Positions 20,624-31,400 of a DNA stretch of 64,000 nt are shown piece after piece. The notes beneath the pieces were generated by a model that was not told the DNA's origin, did not search any database, and saw only the letters and a program-made list of their open reading frames with translations. The DNA comes from Skeletonema tropicum (lineage: Eukaryota; Bacillariophyta; Thalassiosirophyceae; Thalassiosirales; Thalassiosiraceae). The stretch covers positions 62,001 to 126,000 of the forward strand of contig CM074146.1 in the NCBI GenBank assembly GCA_037178625.1, given 5' to 3'. Both the position numbers and the translations under genes were made by a program. The first letter of the stretch is position 1. Each line of letters begins with the position of its first letter.

Positions 20624-21612
20624 TTACTTAACTGAGATCTCTGGCTCATGACATTTTGTTGAAACCGATTCACCAGCTTGCCATTTTGTAAACTCGCGAT
20701 CAATCAGAGATAGGATTAGAATTGCCTTCACAAACCGAGAGAGGAGCGGATATATTCCATCAACAAGCCAGTAGAGTTGATGGTAGAAAGTCACACCATT
20801 AATGGTGAATGGGAAATCAAGTTCGGATACTTTCCCATCAACAATCGCCTTGAACAATGGAGACCGATCCCATACGTTAATATCATTCAATCCTCCTGGC
20901 TCGCCGAAGTATAATGCCAAATCCACAGATTGCTGTCACATGCAGCTTCAAGTGCAATACTTGGTTGCTTAGACCTACCTTGATACTGCCCGTGCTCAGC
21001 TGATGGACATTTACCCCACGGAACAAGCATGACATCAAGAAATCCGAGCATCCCATGAAGACCACTCCGTTGAAAGTGCATTTCTTCAACTCTCTTTGCA
21101 TCTGCTGTTGTCATCTGACGTAAAAATGTTGCAGTAATTTCAACGTCGTTTAACAATCCCCTCATCAGCTTCCTGAGGCAGAGTCGTGCAGTGCTCTCGC
21201 CCATCTGAAAGTAATCCTGCCATGCTGAGAAAGACTCGCCGTAGCATGCCATTTTTAGCGCAGCCAAAAGCTTTACCTCTGGTGCATTAGACATTCTCTT
21301 TGTACAATCGTATCGGAGTGTCCAAAATTCATCGTTGCTTGCCAACCGTCGGAGAATATATTCGGCAAGTGATGGCGTTATTCGAAAGAAGCGTTCAAAT
21401 TGACAGTCGTCAAAAGTAGGCTGTGGATTGAAGTAATCTACCATGACGCAATTGTACGCCCTTACCCTATCATATTTTATGTATCTGCGCTTGCGTGGCC
21501 GGTCGTCATCGTCCCTGCTATCATCACTTCGTTTGCGGCGGCGTTTGTTGGTGTGATTGACCTCATCACTAATAATGTTTCTGATGTGATTCTCATCAGT
21601 CAGCATTTGCAC
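20624..21612 (-). pseudogene. PIF/Harbinger transposase, frameshifted (DR1 copy)
   Basis: Two overlapping ORFs (21612-20887 and 20926-20624) together give a Harbinger-type DDE nuclease. The first has a basic N-terminus (KRRRKR, PRKRR), a helical region, then GFLDVM (first Asp), GQYQGRSKQPSIALEA and DSNLWIWH. The second continues with GEPGGLNDINVWDRSPLF (second Asp) and LVDGIYP (third acidic position). A 1-bp deletion near 20905-20917 separates them, so the enzyme is dead. The DR2 copy (35520-36508) carries the same lesion. I saw no Myb-like partner ORF or clear terminal repeats. Confidence 0.85.
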
Positions 21613-21977
21613 CTGCTCGATACTTGAGCAAGGGCCGTCAGAACGTCAATAATCAGGCCGTATATGTTCATGGATTGATAATAATACAAATACGAGCCTT
21701 TAATGTAATTTGTAATCTCTGTGAGATAGTGTTTTTGATGAGACGGATTGGACGGATTGAGTAAAAGAGGAGACTGCCGGCCGGGGAGCTCGGAAGCGAA
21801 GCCCTCAACGACTGCAGAACATGTGACGCAAAAGGCAAAGTTGAAGCAAAGCAGGTTATCCGGCACCCAGCGCCTAATTTACGCGGTACCCAACCCAGGT
21901 TTGATACCAGACGACTGCGAGCAGCCTGTCCTTAGAGACACTTCGTTGCTTCAGCTGCCATGAATCTGCCGTCTCTC

Positions 21978-22171
21978 TAGGCGTGCGTGCCGCGGGATAG
22001 GGGGCGCTTTTCATGGTATGTTGTGGGCGACGCCCACGTGGGGCCCACAACTACACATAATCAGGTACAAATGAGCTCAAAATACCCAAATATTACCATT
22101 TTATCGACCAAAAATCCCCAATATTCCCCTTTTGTTGGCACGCCCACGCGCCCACTATCCCGGTTTGCCTA
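21978..22171. mobile_element. TAGGCG-family MITE, copy 2, with 8-bp target duplication
   Basis: This 194-bp element begins TAGGCGTGCG and ends CGGTTTGCCTA. It is flanked by the perfect 8-bp repeat CGTCTCTC (21970-21977 and 22172-22179). The paralogous empty site exists at about 19620: CTGCCGTCTCTCTGAAAGAG without insert. This proves the element's ends and its 8-bp duplication directly. Confidence 0.9.
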
Positions 22172-22322
22172 CGTCTCTCTGAAAGAGCCATTCTTTATTC
22201 GATTCTGCAATCTAATACTCCTATGTAAAAATAGGGGACACTCAAAGTGTGTGGAAGAGGCTCAGCTGAATTCCAGTAAGGAGTGGGTTGAATCGAAATT
22301 ACATTGATTCAATCGAAGTATT

Positions 22323-22856
22323 ATGACAAAAGTTGAAGTTGAAGCCAACGAAGGCAACGATCTGATAGTCGACTTCGGCCATCGCCATCCGAAGCAAACA
22401 TCAGAAACAGATGGTAACGATCTGATAGTCGACTTCGGCCATAAGAGGACAAATGCTGATAAGCAAGTGAGCTTCTCTGATGACATCATTGTACATTGCT
22501 CTCAATATCCGTCAAGAGATGAGGTCTCAAAGCGCTGGAACTCCAAGACAGAAAAGTACGTCTTCGACCAAGAAATGGCACGCGACGTCCTACGCATTCG
22601 TTGTCTACTGTCTATCACACCGATGAAAGACCTCGAAAAGGAGGCTCTCTATGGTTGCGTTGGTCTGGAATCTCTCGTGTCAAGCAAAGTCACGAGATTC
22701 TTGAAGAAACAGAAACGAGATCACGCCCGCTCGATAGTGGAGATGCAGTATTGCCTTCGGGGAGAACAGCTAGCTGCATATGCGGAGAGTCAATCATCGC
22801 AGTCAAGAGAGAGAGCACAGAAGCTTGCGGCTGGTTACTTGAAGATTTTGCCATAG
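22323..22856 (+). CDS. Small diatom-family protein, copy b in DR1
   Basis: 177-aa paralogue of the protein at 19785. The N-terminal region contains a short tandem duplication (GNDLIVDFGH appears twice, about residues 11-20 and 31-40). The conserved VSFSDDIIVHC, VGLESL and SIVEMQY blocks follow. All landmark residues are kept and the frame is open. The 3' end of the gene and its flank are then repeated in tandem (22828-23080). Function unknown. Confidence 0.55.
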   Translation: MTKVEVEANEGNDLIVDFGHRHPKQTSETDGNDLIVDFGHKRTNADKQVSFSDDIIVHCSQYPSRDEVSKRWNSKTEKYVFDQEMARDVLRIRCLLSITPMKDLEKEALYGCVGLESLVSSKVTRFLKKQKRDHARSIVEMQYCLRGEQLAAYAESQSSQSRERAQKLAAGYLKILP

Positions 22857-23080
22857 GAATTTTGTTGTATATAGAGTAGGATCGGACCGTGGCAAGTGTC
22901 TCGTTTCTGTGCTTGCCGCTGGTTACTCGAAGATTTTGCCATAGGAATTTTGTTGTATATAGAGTAGTATCGGACCGCGGCAAGTGTCTCGTTTCTGTGC
23001 TTGCCGCTGGTTATTTTTGGAGATGTTGTCATAGGAATTTTGTTATAGAGTAGGACCGCGGCAAGTGTCTCGTTTTTGTG
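22828..23080 (+). repeat. Tandem repeat of a gene's 3' end
   Basis: Three ~80-95-bp units, each running from GCTGGTTA(C/T)..GA(A/G)GAT through ATAGGAATTTTGTT and GGACCG..GGCAAGTGTCTCG. The first includes the last codons of the gene at 22323. The DR2 equivalent (about 37736-37900) has only two units, so unit number changed after duplication. Confidence 0.75.
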
Positions 23081-23321
23081 AATAGAATTGAAACGTTTCG
23101 AGGAAGTAGTATAGTAGCAGACTCCAGAGTTAAAGTAAATTATTGAATTGAAACGTCAAATAATACCATCATTCTCAACAACCTGCTGTCCTAAGTTGAG
23201 GCCTTACTGTTACACTTGTCACTTTCAAACATTGGACTATCTCAGTCACAAGCGTAAACGACAGATAGATTCGATGACTTGATCAGACCAGCCGATGTCC
23301 TTCAAGAACAATCCCTCACGG

Positions 23322-24279
23322 TCATAGCCGAGTCTTATTTCCCTGAGTGAAGCCGAAGCTGTATTTTAAGTACCCTGGATCTCGATCGAGAGGCCAACTA
23401 ACTGCGAATAGCACCACTTGTGATTCGTCTCTCTTTCCTCGCACTTTTAGCATCAATCTTGGTCTTCTTTGCTCTCCACTCCACACAGAACTCTCCTTTT
23501 CTGCAAGTGTGGCCTTCCAGAGAGCTAGTTCCAATGCAGTTATCCCCTCATTCACACATCTGTTGTGCTTAGCTTTGTAATGATTCATTTTGTCAAGAAC
23601 TAATGCCATCCAATGACTTATTCCATCCTTGTGTATTGGGGAGAACCTGATTGATTCGATTGATTTCTTCATGCATTTCAGCCTTCCAACTCTTCATGTG
23701 TAATGAGGCAACAGTTTTATGGATCCCTTCACCAAGATCAACTGTGCTATGAGCTCGGAGCAGTTGTCAAACTGATCGAATCTTCGAAAAAAATTATCGT
23801 ATACAAGCAGATCTCTTGTCAGTGGAAGGACGATGCAGCGGTGAAGGCGCTCACAGCCAAAGAATGCATGCTCTCCAACTGTGTCAAGTCGTTCCGAGAC
23901 ATCAATTTCTGTCAAGCGCTTACAAGCGAAAAATGTATACTTTCCGATGGTGATGTAGATCAAATCTTGATGTTTTCTAGAAAGTAGCACTTATCAAATG
24001 CAGATGTTCAAATCGTTTCCAGCTTGTCACCGGCCGAGAGAGTGACATCCATCAAATGCATGCTCACCGATTTCTACAGCCTTTCTCTTGCCAACTTTTT
24101 GGATGCCATCGTGAGTATCCACCTGCATGAAATGCCACAACAGGAGATCGCATTTTCCTCTCAACTTCTATCTCATCGACAGATTGATCTTCATCAACGC
24201 GGACGTACGTGAGAGACATGCCGAGTAGCTCGACCTCCCCTTTACACGAAAATATTATTTGCTTCGTTATCTCCTGCAT
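23322..24279 (-). pseudogene. BspA-type LRR gene remnant (DR1 copy)
   Basis: Minus-strand pieces in alternating frames. 24279-24064 includes a SLTYVRVDED start; an overlapping frame reads GEHAFDGCHSL. 23990-23694 includes IGKYTFFACKRLTEIDVSER and VGEHAFFGCERLHRC, typical LRR_5 units. 23672-23322 includes the family's C-terminal HWM..VL.KMNHYKAKHNR..NEGITALELALWKA region. Several frameshifts and a stop separate them. Such proteins are abundant in diatoms and of unknown function. The DR2 copy at 38161-39102 is equally broken. Confidence 0.7.
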
Positions 24280-24678
24280 CTACAGCGTGTCCGCCATTAT
24301 AATAAGATGTATCTACTAGCTAGCACTGGCTTGGTCCTCGCTCGACGGCTTGCTCGGCAGGTTGATAAGTAGTACTCCTGCTGCTCTTTTTGAGACGCAC
24401 CAACACCAACCATTTTTTGACAGTCCTTTAGAGTGTATTAATTCGATTATTTCATACAAACGAATCGTAGAAATATCTCATTTACTCGCTGAAATACGCA
24501 TTTTTGTTTATCCATAAATTTACTATTGTAGACAAATTTGGCTAGGACTAACAATTTGGTCACTTTGATGAAAATCTGGAAATTTTGGGCCGACCTTGAC
24601 GATGGGAATGACTTTCTAGAGGGGTCGCTTTAGAAATAGTTGAGTCGATTGACAAAAGATTGATGTTATGCCTTGGTA
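24280..24678. other. Intergenic with reversed dispersed repeat
   Basis: Positions 24575-24680, read on the minus strand (GGCATAACATCAATC, then GACTCAAC and AGAAAGTCATTCCCA), match the dispersed repeat at 5308-5405 and, more weakly, 2300-2390. A 61-codon minus ORF overlapping it is a by-product of this repeat. Nothing else is recognised. Confidence 0.45.
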
Positions 24679-24983
24679 ATATAAGACGGTTAGAGTAACT
24701 TTTACACCGCCTGTCCGTCTCATATTTTTCTTTTTGGACTCTCACAAATTAGTTATAGTAAACCGCTAGCGTTAGAGCAGCCGTATGCAAAAATCATTAT
24801 CCATATCATATACATCACCTGAAAGCATTTTATATGAGGTTTTCAACGATATCAAGAACATCGATCACACACAAGGTCTTCTAGTTTATTTACTTAGTCC
24901 TTTCTGAGTACCGGATACCCTCTATTTCACAAAAAACTTGGTCTGTCATGCGCCAGGTGTAAAAGTTACTCTAACCGTCATAT
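24679..24983. mobile_element. ~305-bp MITE with 30-bp inverted termini (DR1 copy)
   Basis: Left arm ATATAAGACGGTTAGAGTAA continuing CTTTTACACC (24679-24708). The inverted right arm starts GGTGTAAAAG at 24956. The right arm has lost two bases here, whereas the DR2 copy (39505-39809) has perfect arms. The interior is non-coding and there is no clear target duplication. Confidence 0.75.
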
Positions 24984-25134
24984 GCGTATTCGATAGAGCG
25001 CAACGAGACCTTTCCAAATCACTGCTTATCGCCTTGATACGACCGCTAGAAGGAAAGATTTAGAGGAAAAGGTGAATTTGGAGAAGTAGGAATGGGTGTT
25101 ACAAAAAAAGCTCAATCTCGTACATCATCATCGA

Positions 25135-25176
25135 CAAAGACGTGTAATGCCCGAAGGCCAAGTTACACACACACAC
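25135..25176 (+). mobile_element. ~40-bp LINE 3'-end stub, present only in DR1
   Basis: AAAGACGTGTAATGCCCG-AAGGCCAAGTTACACACACAC matches, with a 2-bp gap, the 3' end and (AC)n tail of the LINE at 45807-46953 (read on its coding strand). DR2 lacks it: TCATCATAGACACTCACTCC at about 39950 is uninterrupted. This is a very short 5'-truncated insertion made after the DR duplication. Confidence 0.7.
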
Positions 25177-25421
25177 TCACTCCATAGAACTACATAAGTA
25201 CCTAAATCATTCCATCTGTTTAAAATTAGACTCCCAAAATCTATACAAAGTATGAAAGACAAACACCCACCAACACCACCACCAACAACAACAACAGCAT
25301 ATGCACTACATTCATGACACCAACATCATAATATATATTATGCATCCTCATCACCTCCTCTACACACACACACACTCTATATATGTAATAAGTATGTAGC
25401 TCAATCTCAATTCACATCACA

Positions 25422-28400
25422 CTACTCAACGATGAGTCGCCAAGAGTTGTCCCAATCAACGTTCGCCTCCCCATGTATTTCTCGATACTTATCCTTGAGA
25501 TACTGCAGCATAGCCCTTAGGTACCGCTGGTTAGACTCCTTCCTGCCCTGGGAATCCCACAGTTTAATCTCCTTGAGGACGGTGTCGGCTCTGAGGAGCA
25601 ACCAATGGCTATTACCCCGGTTAATCGGCACGTATATCTCCCGCACCCCCAAGATCCCGTTCTTCCGTCTCAACGTATTGCCCCAGGAGCGCACATTGTT
25701 GTAGTTGTAGATGGGTATTGATTGCCCGTCTGTCCCAGTCTGAAGGAGTGCTGACATGAAGAAGGAGGTGAAGAAGTAGACTCGTTGGGAGTTCACCTTT
25801 GGAAAGAGGACCCTGCGGAGGAAACTGTTGATGATTTCGTCGTTTAGCCATTGTGGTGGTCGCAGTGAGAGCATTGCTTCCCGGTGAACCTTATCTCCTC
25901 CTGCCATGTCAAGGGTGAAAGTCTCGGGGACCGCTCTGAAGAGGTCCCTTGGGGAGAATGTCCTTATCTCTTCATCCGTATTACGTCGTAGCAGCTCCAG
26001 ACGATCGGTGCGTTGCGTCCCTAGGTCTGGCGGTAGCCTTGGCCTCCGCCGGGTGGAGGAGGCCCGAGCTTCTGCCCGAAGTTGCTGCTGAAAGATAGGG
26101 GCAAGACGCAAAGGAGCCTTCGTGGCAGTCGTCTTGTCAGAGCTAGTGGCTGCTGTCACGTCTGTTTCCTGTGGAGCGGTCCTTGGTTGAGCCATCGACG
26201 GATTTTCATTGTCCAGTCTACCTCCCGTGAGGTCTCCAGCCGCTTCTCTACTCGCCACCGCCGCATTCAACCAATACTGTTGTTGCTCAGTGCTCTTGGC
26301 AAAAAGTTCCTCCGGTTGGATTTCCAGCAGACATCTAGCTTCTTCCGGCAGGCCGTCAGTTCCTAAACTAAGTTGGTGCTCTATCTCTTTCTGGATTTGT
26401 TCTCTTGAAGCCAGGACCTTCGTGCCTTTGGTTTTGTGGTGTTTGGTGAGGTTCCTGCAAATCCATTGGGTGTGCGTGAGGGAGAGTAGCTGGTCCAGGA
26501 AGCCCTTCGTCCAACTGTCGATGGTCAGCCGGAGCCGCATGCCCAGAAGATAATTTTGTTGCAGTTGTAGAAGCCCGACGGACACTTTTCCCTCCGTAAA
26601 ATGTCTCCATCCTATTCTATCCAAACTATTACCAACTTGTCTCATTTCCTGGGACATACTGTCGCCATACCGGTCCGGCAGGTCCACAAACAATCGCTTG
26701 CCTTGGGCTGCAATAAACCTTGGGATCCAAATCATTAGGTCGGGGTGGGTGAAGTGGTCTCTCATCCATTCCAATAAATTCTCAATGCAGTCGCTGAGTA
26801 AACCCCGTCTAATATCACTTGTACACCGATTCAGGTGGTCAGCCGTTTCGTAACACCCGCAGTTGGGACACAACGCTGAGGCCTCCTTGTCCCATCTAGT
26901 AATCATTTGGCCAGTGCCGCAGAAACCAGAACACTGCTTGGCATACCAAAGTCTGAACATCTGAGGCCGACGCCCTAGAAGATCCCGCAGGGGCTCCCAT
27001 GCCACGGTGTCGAAGATCGAGGGCGACATGAGTCCTTCATCGGAGTAGAACTGTTTTGCTCTTTCTTTTCCAATGTAGTAGCGGAGTTCTTTGGCCATAT
27101 CCGCGGTTTGCTTCTCATTGCCGATAATGACAACCGCCGACTCGAGAGGTAGCGTGAGCGTTGCAGGGTGGGCTGTCGTCGTATTCACTGCCCGCCGCAA
27201 AGCCCGTTTAGCTCTGTCATCACAGATAACGTTAAGCTGTGCCTCTATCGACAACGCATCGTAGCCCACTATGTCGTCCTGATGTGCCTTAACGTGAGAC
27301 AGTCTGTGAACCAGTTTGGAGCGAGACTGTATCTTCCGCAGCACCCGTAGAATATCGTTGTTCTTGGCCGCAGCTGCGATCCTGGCATACTTCGTCGAAA
27401 AGGTGTGGATTGTCCCTAGATTGTCGCAGAAAATGTTGGCGTTGGAAAGAATCTCGTAGTGCTCCTCGGCCGTCAGCAGTAAGATATGGATGGCTAACAT
27501 CCCCAGCTGCTCCCCTCTATAGCTGCCTGCCCATTTGGATCTCTCCGTAAAATCACCTTGCAATGACTTCCCCGTCTCCTCGCAGTACATAATCCAAGCC
27601 GCCCCGCAGACGTCCACTGAAATCTCTTTGATATAAGAACCATCTGTGCAACAGAAGAGAGATCCTCTGTGTATGGCCTCCACTATCCATGCTGGATCTT
27701 CCTGACCTGCCAAATCCTGCCACATCCACGTGCCTCCTTTGCTAAATAGCCTCTCCCAGAATGAAGCAAAGACTGTATGACCTGGTGCTGCCACGAGAGG
27801 TGGGCCTCTCTGCATCAGTCTAACTGAACCATTGTCGTATTCAAGGATGGTAGCTGGAGCCAAGGTGGTGGAGGGTCTATCTAGCTGTCTTGACGGGTGG
27901 AGCACGTGTGATCTATCTCCGGAGTCCCTGTCGTGCACGTATTCCTGGATCGTGCTGTCAGTATGTATCTCCACTGCGAAGGTTTCGGTGTTCCAGAAAT
28001 GCCTCCATTTCCTATGTGAAGGATGTAGCCATTCCCTCAACGGCTCCTCCAGCATCAGATTGAGCGGTGCGATCTGGAGCAGATATTTTTTCCATAGTTT
28101 GAAATCTGCCGCAGTTGGAAATTCTGGGCCGAAGAGCAGTCCAGACCTATGCTTCCCTAACAGTCCTTCTTCAGAGTCCATCCAGTGCCCGTCCAGTAAG
28201 TGCTTCTCCAGGTATTTTCCATTGGCCGAAGTGATGTCAGAGAGGAAGAGAGCCTCTTGTGCCTTTCTGACTCTGTTAACACGCAACAGATCTTTCCCTC
28301 GTAAGCCCATTTCAACCATCATGTGCATGATGACCTTGTCCCCTCTCCGAGGGAGTGGGATATCGTCACACCGCAAGTCAAGAGTAATCCCCAGCTCGTC

Positions 28401-31400
28401 AAGTTTTTCCCAAAATGATTTGATCCACGAGTCGGTTGCAAGATGCCCCCACGTACGGAAGTCATAGCTAAAAGGACAGTCCGGTACCCCCAATTCAATT
28501 TGCAGATGACGAATGACCACACTCAACGTAAATCCAAGATGACGGTCCTTCACCGCTGGATGGGGTTTGTCATCGTAATGCTGAAGGAAAGACGCGAGTG
28601 TAGCGGCCGTTGTCTCGATTGTCAGATCATTGAGGCCCATGCCTCCAAATGCTGGTGGAAGATACCTCCATTCTCTGGTGATAGAACGGGTAACCCCGAG
28701 GCTGCTGAGAAGATAGAAATCCGCAGAAGACAATCCCTTTTTTAGCTCAGCAATTGGTGCCGAGCATGCCCCAAGACCATAGCGCAATCCTGACCACAGT
28801 TGGCAGGAGTAGCTCATCCAGACCGACCTAACCGGGATGTGCCCACTTTTAATCTGAGCGGTCCACGTTGTCACTCTTTCTTTCATCTGTTCGAAATGCT
28901 GATCCGCCTTTCCATCTGGTCTGGCAAATAATCCGAGGTTGTTGTCTGCCTTATTGGTAGGGAGTTTGTCGATTGGTTCCGTAGCTCCTGAGGTTGTCGG
29001 GACATGGAAGGCTAGCGAGGACAGATCATTGTCCTCCATCTCGGCTCCGTCTGTCTCTCCCTGCCGTCGCTGTTGCTGATCAGTATACACCCATCCCCCT
29101 TTGCCGTCCGCTGATTGATGATGGATAGTTACCCCACACTTCTCGCCTTTTAAAGCACCCCCTGTCGCTCCGAGTAATCCCCCCCAATCCGAGATTGAGG
29201 CTTGGCCTTTAGCTGCTGTCGAGAACAGGTCATCATCTTCGTCCAAACCAGCCCAAAGGTTGGTGTCGTCAACGTACAGGATCCCCACCTGCCGGACAGA
29301 TTTCCTAGTTATCGGGCATTCTATCGTGACACCGTGTCCGCTCCGACGTTGCACATTTACTATCGTGGTACTCGTCTGTTGCCAAGTGGCAGGAGCCGCG
29401 CCATTACCTTGAGCGAGCCCCTGCTTGCCGTCCTCTTTCCCGCCGAAGTAAGATTCAGATTGCCCGTAGCCTGTACGCAGGAAGAACTCCATGTTGTGAA
29501 GGGGACGTAGCATCGACAGTACTGCACAGTTTGGAACTTTGAACGCTTGGAGGGTGAGACTAGCGGCTGGAAGGGCCACCCTGTCATAGCACTGTGCCGC
29601 ATCGACTTGAGCAACTAGAAGCGGGCGTTTGGTGACCCTGGCGATGTCATAAAGTAAAACCTGCTGCAGAATGGCGTCCTCTGCGGTTTTCCCTTTGGAG
29701 CTGAAGATCTCCTCTGGAATCATGCCTTCCTCTCTCGCTGAATTGATCATCCTGTGCCCGAAAATGAGTTTGTTGCAGAAGTTGAAGTCTGCTTCCAGTA
29801 GGAGGATGGCACGCAATTTGTTCACCACAGCTACCCCTGCGATTTTTTCCAGCATTACAGACAGTCCTCGTGCCCATCTATCAGGACTTGCTCCAGTTGT
29901 GGTGGTCAGAGACAATTTCCTAGCCATCAGCTGTGACAATTTGTCATCATGTGCCATCGACTTGTAGTGCCCAAAATGAATCCCCGATAAGGAGGAAGAA
30001 GTTCTTTCCTTCACGTGTCGCCAGTAGTACTGAAAGTCCTCTTGTGACACCGAGATCGAGATCTCCCCGTTTCCCATCTGGGACCAGATCGAGGCCATTT
30101 CATCGAATAAGAGGAGCGTCCGAGGATCCGTGTCTGGTGGTGGCACAAACGTGCCTTCCAGAATCTCTACTGCGGCTGATGTGTCGGCGAAATTACCCAG
30201 TAGTTCAAATAGAGCACCTTGACAAATCGGTGCAGAGGTGGCCCGTCCAAATCTTGTTCGCAGCTCGGTCTTCAGCGCCTCCTCAATCGACTCTTTGGCC
30301 GTATGCTCAACCACTGAACCATCGTCCTGCACGACCTCCACTCTTGTTACACTCATCACTTCCTTAGCCTTTGTGGCTCTTTTGATGCCTTGCCAACACT
30401 TGCGCTGTGCCTCACCTCTGAGGATGGCTTTCACTCTGACTGCCTCTGCTTCCCTCTCATTTGCTATTGCCTCGTTGAGTTTCTCATTTAAGAAGTGCTT
30501 CCGCAAGTAGGGAGAATCCGCCAGTAGCTGTCTCGTATGCTCTTTTGTGCTTCGATACAAGTCCACCAGTTCCTGAACGGGGGTAGACAGCCACTGTTCT
30601 AGACCTCTCCTTTTTGCGAATCTCCGCATATTCCCCATATTGACCTGCTTCCCTAGATGGTGCCGTAGTATCCATTTCAGGAGGTGGCGTTTATCTAACC
30701 AAGATTGTATCGCTGGAGAATATTCATAATGAGCTGGATAAAGGACTCTGCACTTGGACTCCGCGTACAAGAGTACATCTTCGACAATGTTGTCCAGTGT
30801 TTCCATCTGGGCAATGAATTCTGCGTCAGGCGGGAAGGAGGCAAGAGCCTCTAACTCGGAGAGTTTTTGGTCAATCTGTTTCTCGTGGAAACCCTTTCTT
30901 ACTAACTCGAGATATTTGTCTCGTACCCGCGGGACCTTTGAGTTCAACTTCCTGGCCTTTGGAGGCACAATACGACAGAGGGCAGTGCCAAGGACGGATC
31001 TGGTTTGCAAATCTACCACCACCGGCCGATGATCTCCCAAGTCTGGATCAAAGGGGAGGTAACAAACGCTGATCAGTTCGATATCGTCTGACACCCAAAT
31101 ACCGTCAATCGCCCCATTTCCATTGTCGTTGCCTCTGAAGTGTGTGAAGGGCCCTTTCTGTCCAGGCATGATTCTGTGAACAGCCTCTCGCATGTTGATG
31201 TCATTGCCTGCTAGCCGCCTGCTCAATTCGCCGTCCAGTGCATTCTCATTAGCATCCATCATTAGTACCACTCGATCTCCTAATGTCCTCCACTTTATAA
31301 TGGCCGCGACGAGCTCTCGACGAAATAGGTCTTTGGGGTTTGTATCGAATTGATGGGATTGAATGTACCTCACGATGTGTTGGTAGTAGGTGCCAACCCC

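Larger units (their letters stand above)
18373..25430 (+). repeat. Direct repeat DR1 (~7.06 kb) left of the LINE
   Basis: Matches DR2 (33269-40216). From 18373 to about 22130 I saw essentially one substitution and a 4-bp indel, with identical ORFs at constant offset 14896. To the right of that point the copies differ by a few percent with many small indels. The right end is ACTACTCAAC followed by LINE sequence, while in DR2 the equivalent ACTCAAC lies over the stop codon of the gene at 40212. Confidence 0.9.

Noticed and set aside
27832..28467. Long plus-strand ORFs across the LINE (also 31642-32265)
   Set aside because: They are shadows of the 2271-codon minus-strand frame, with no domain.
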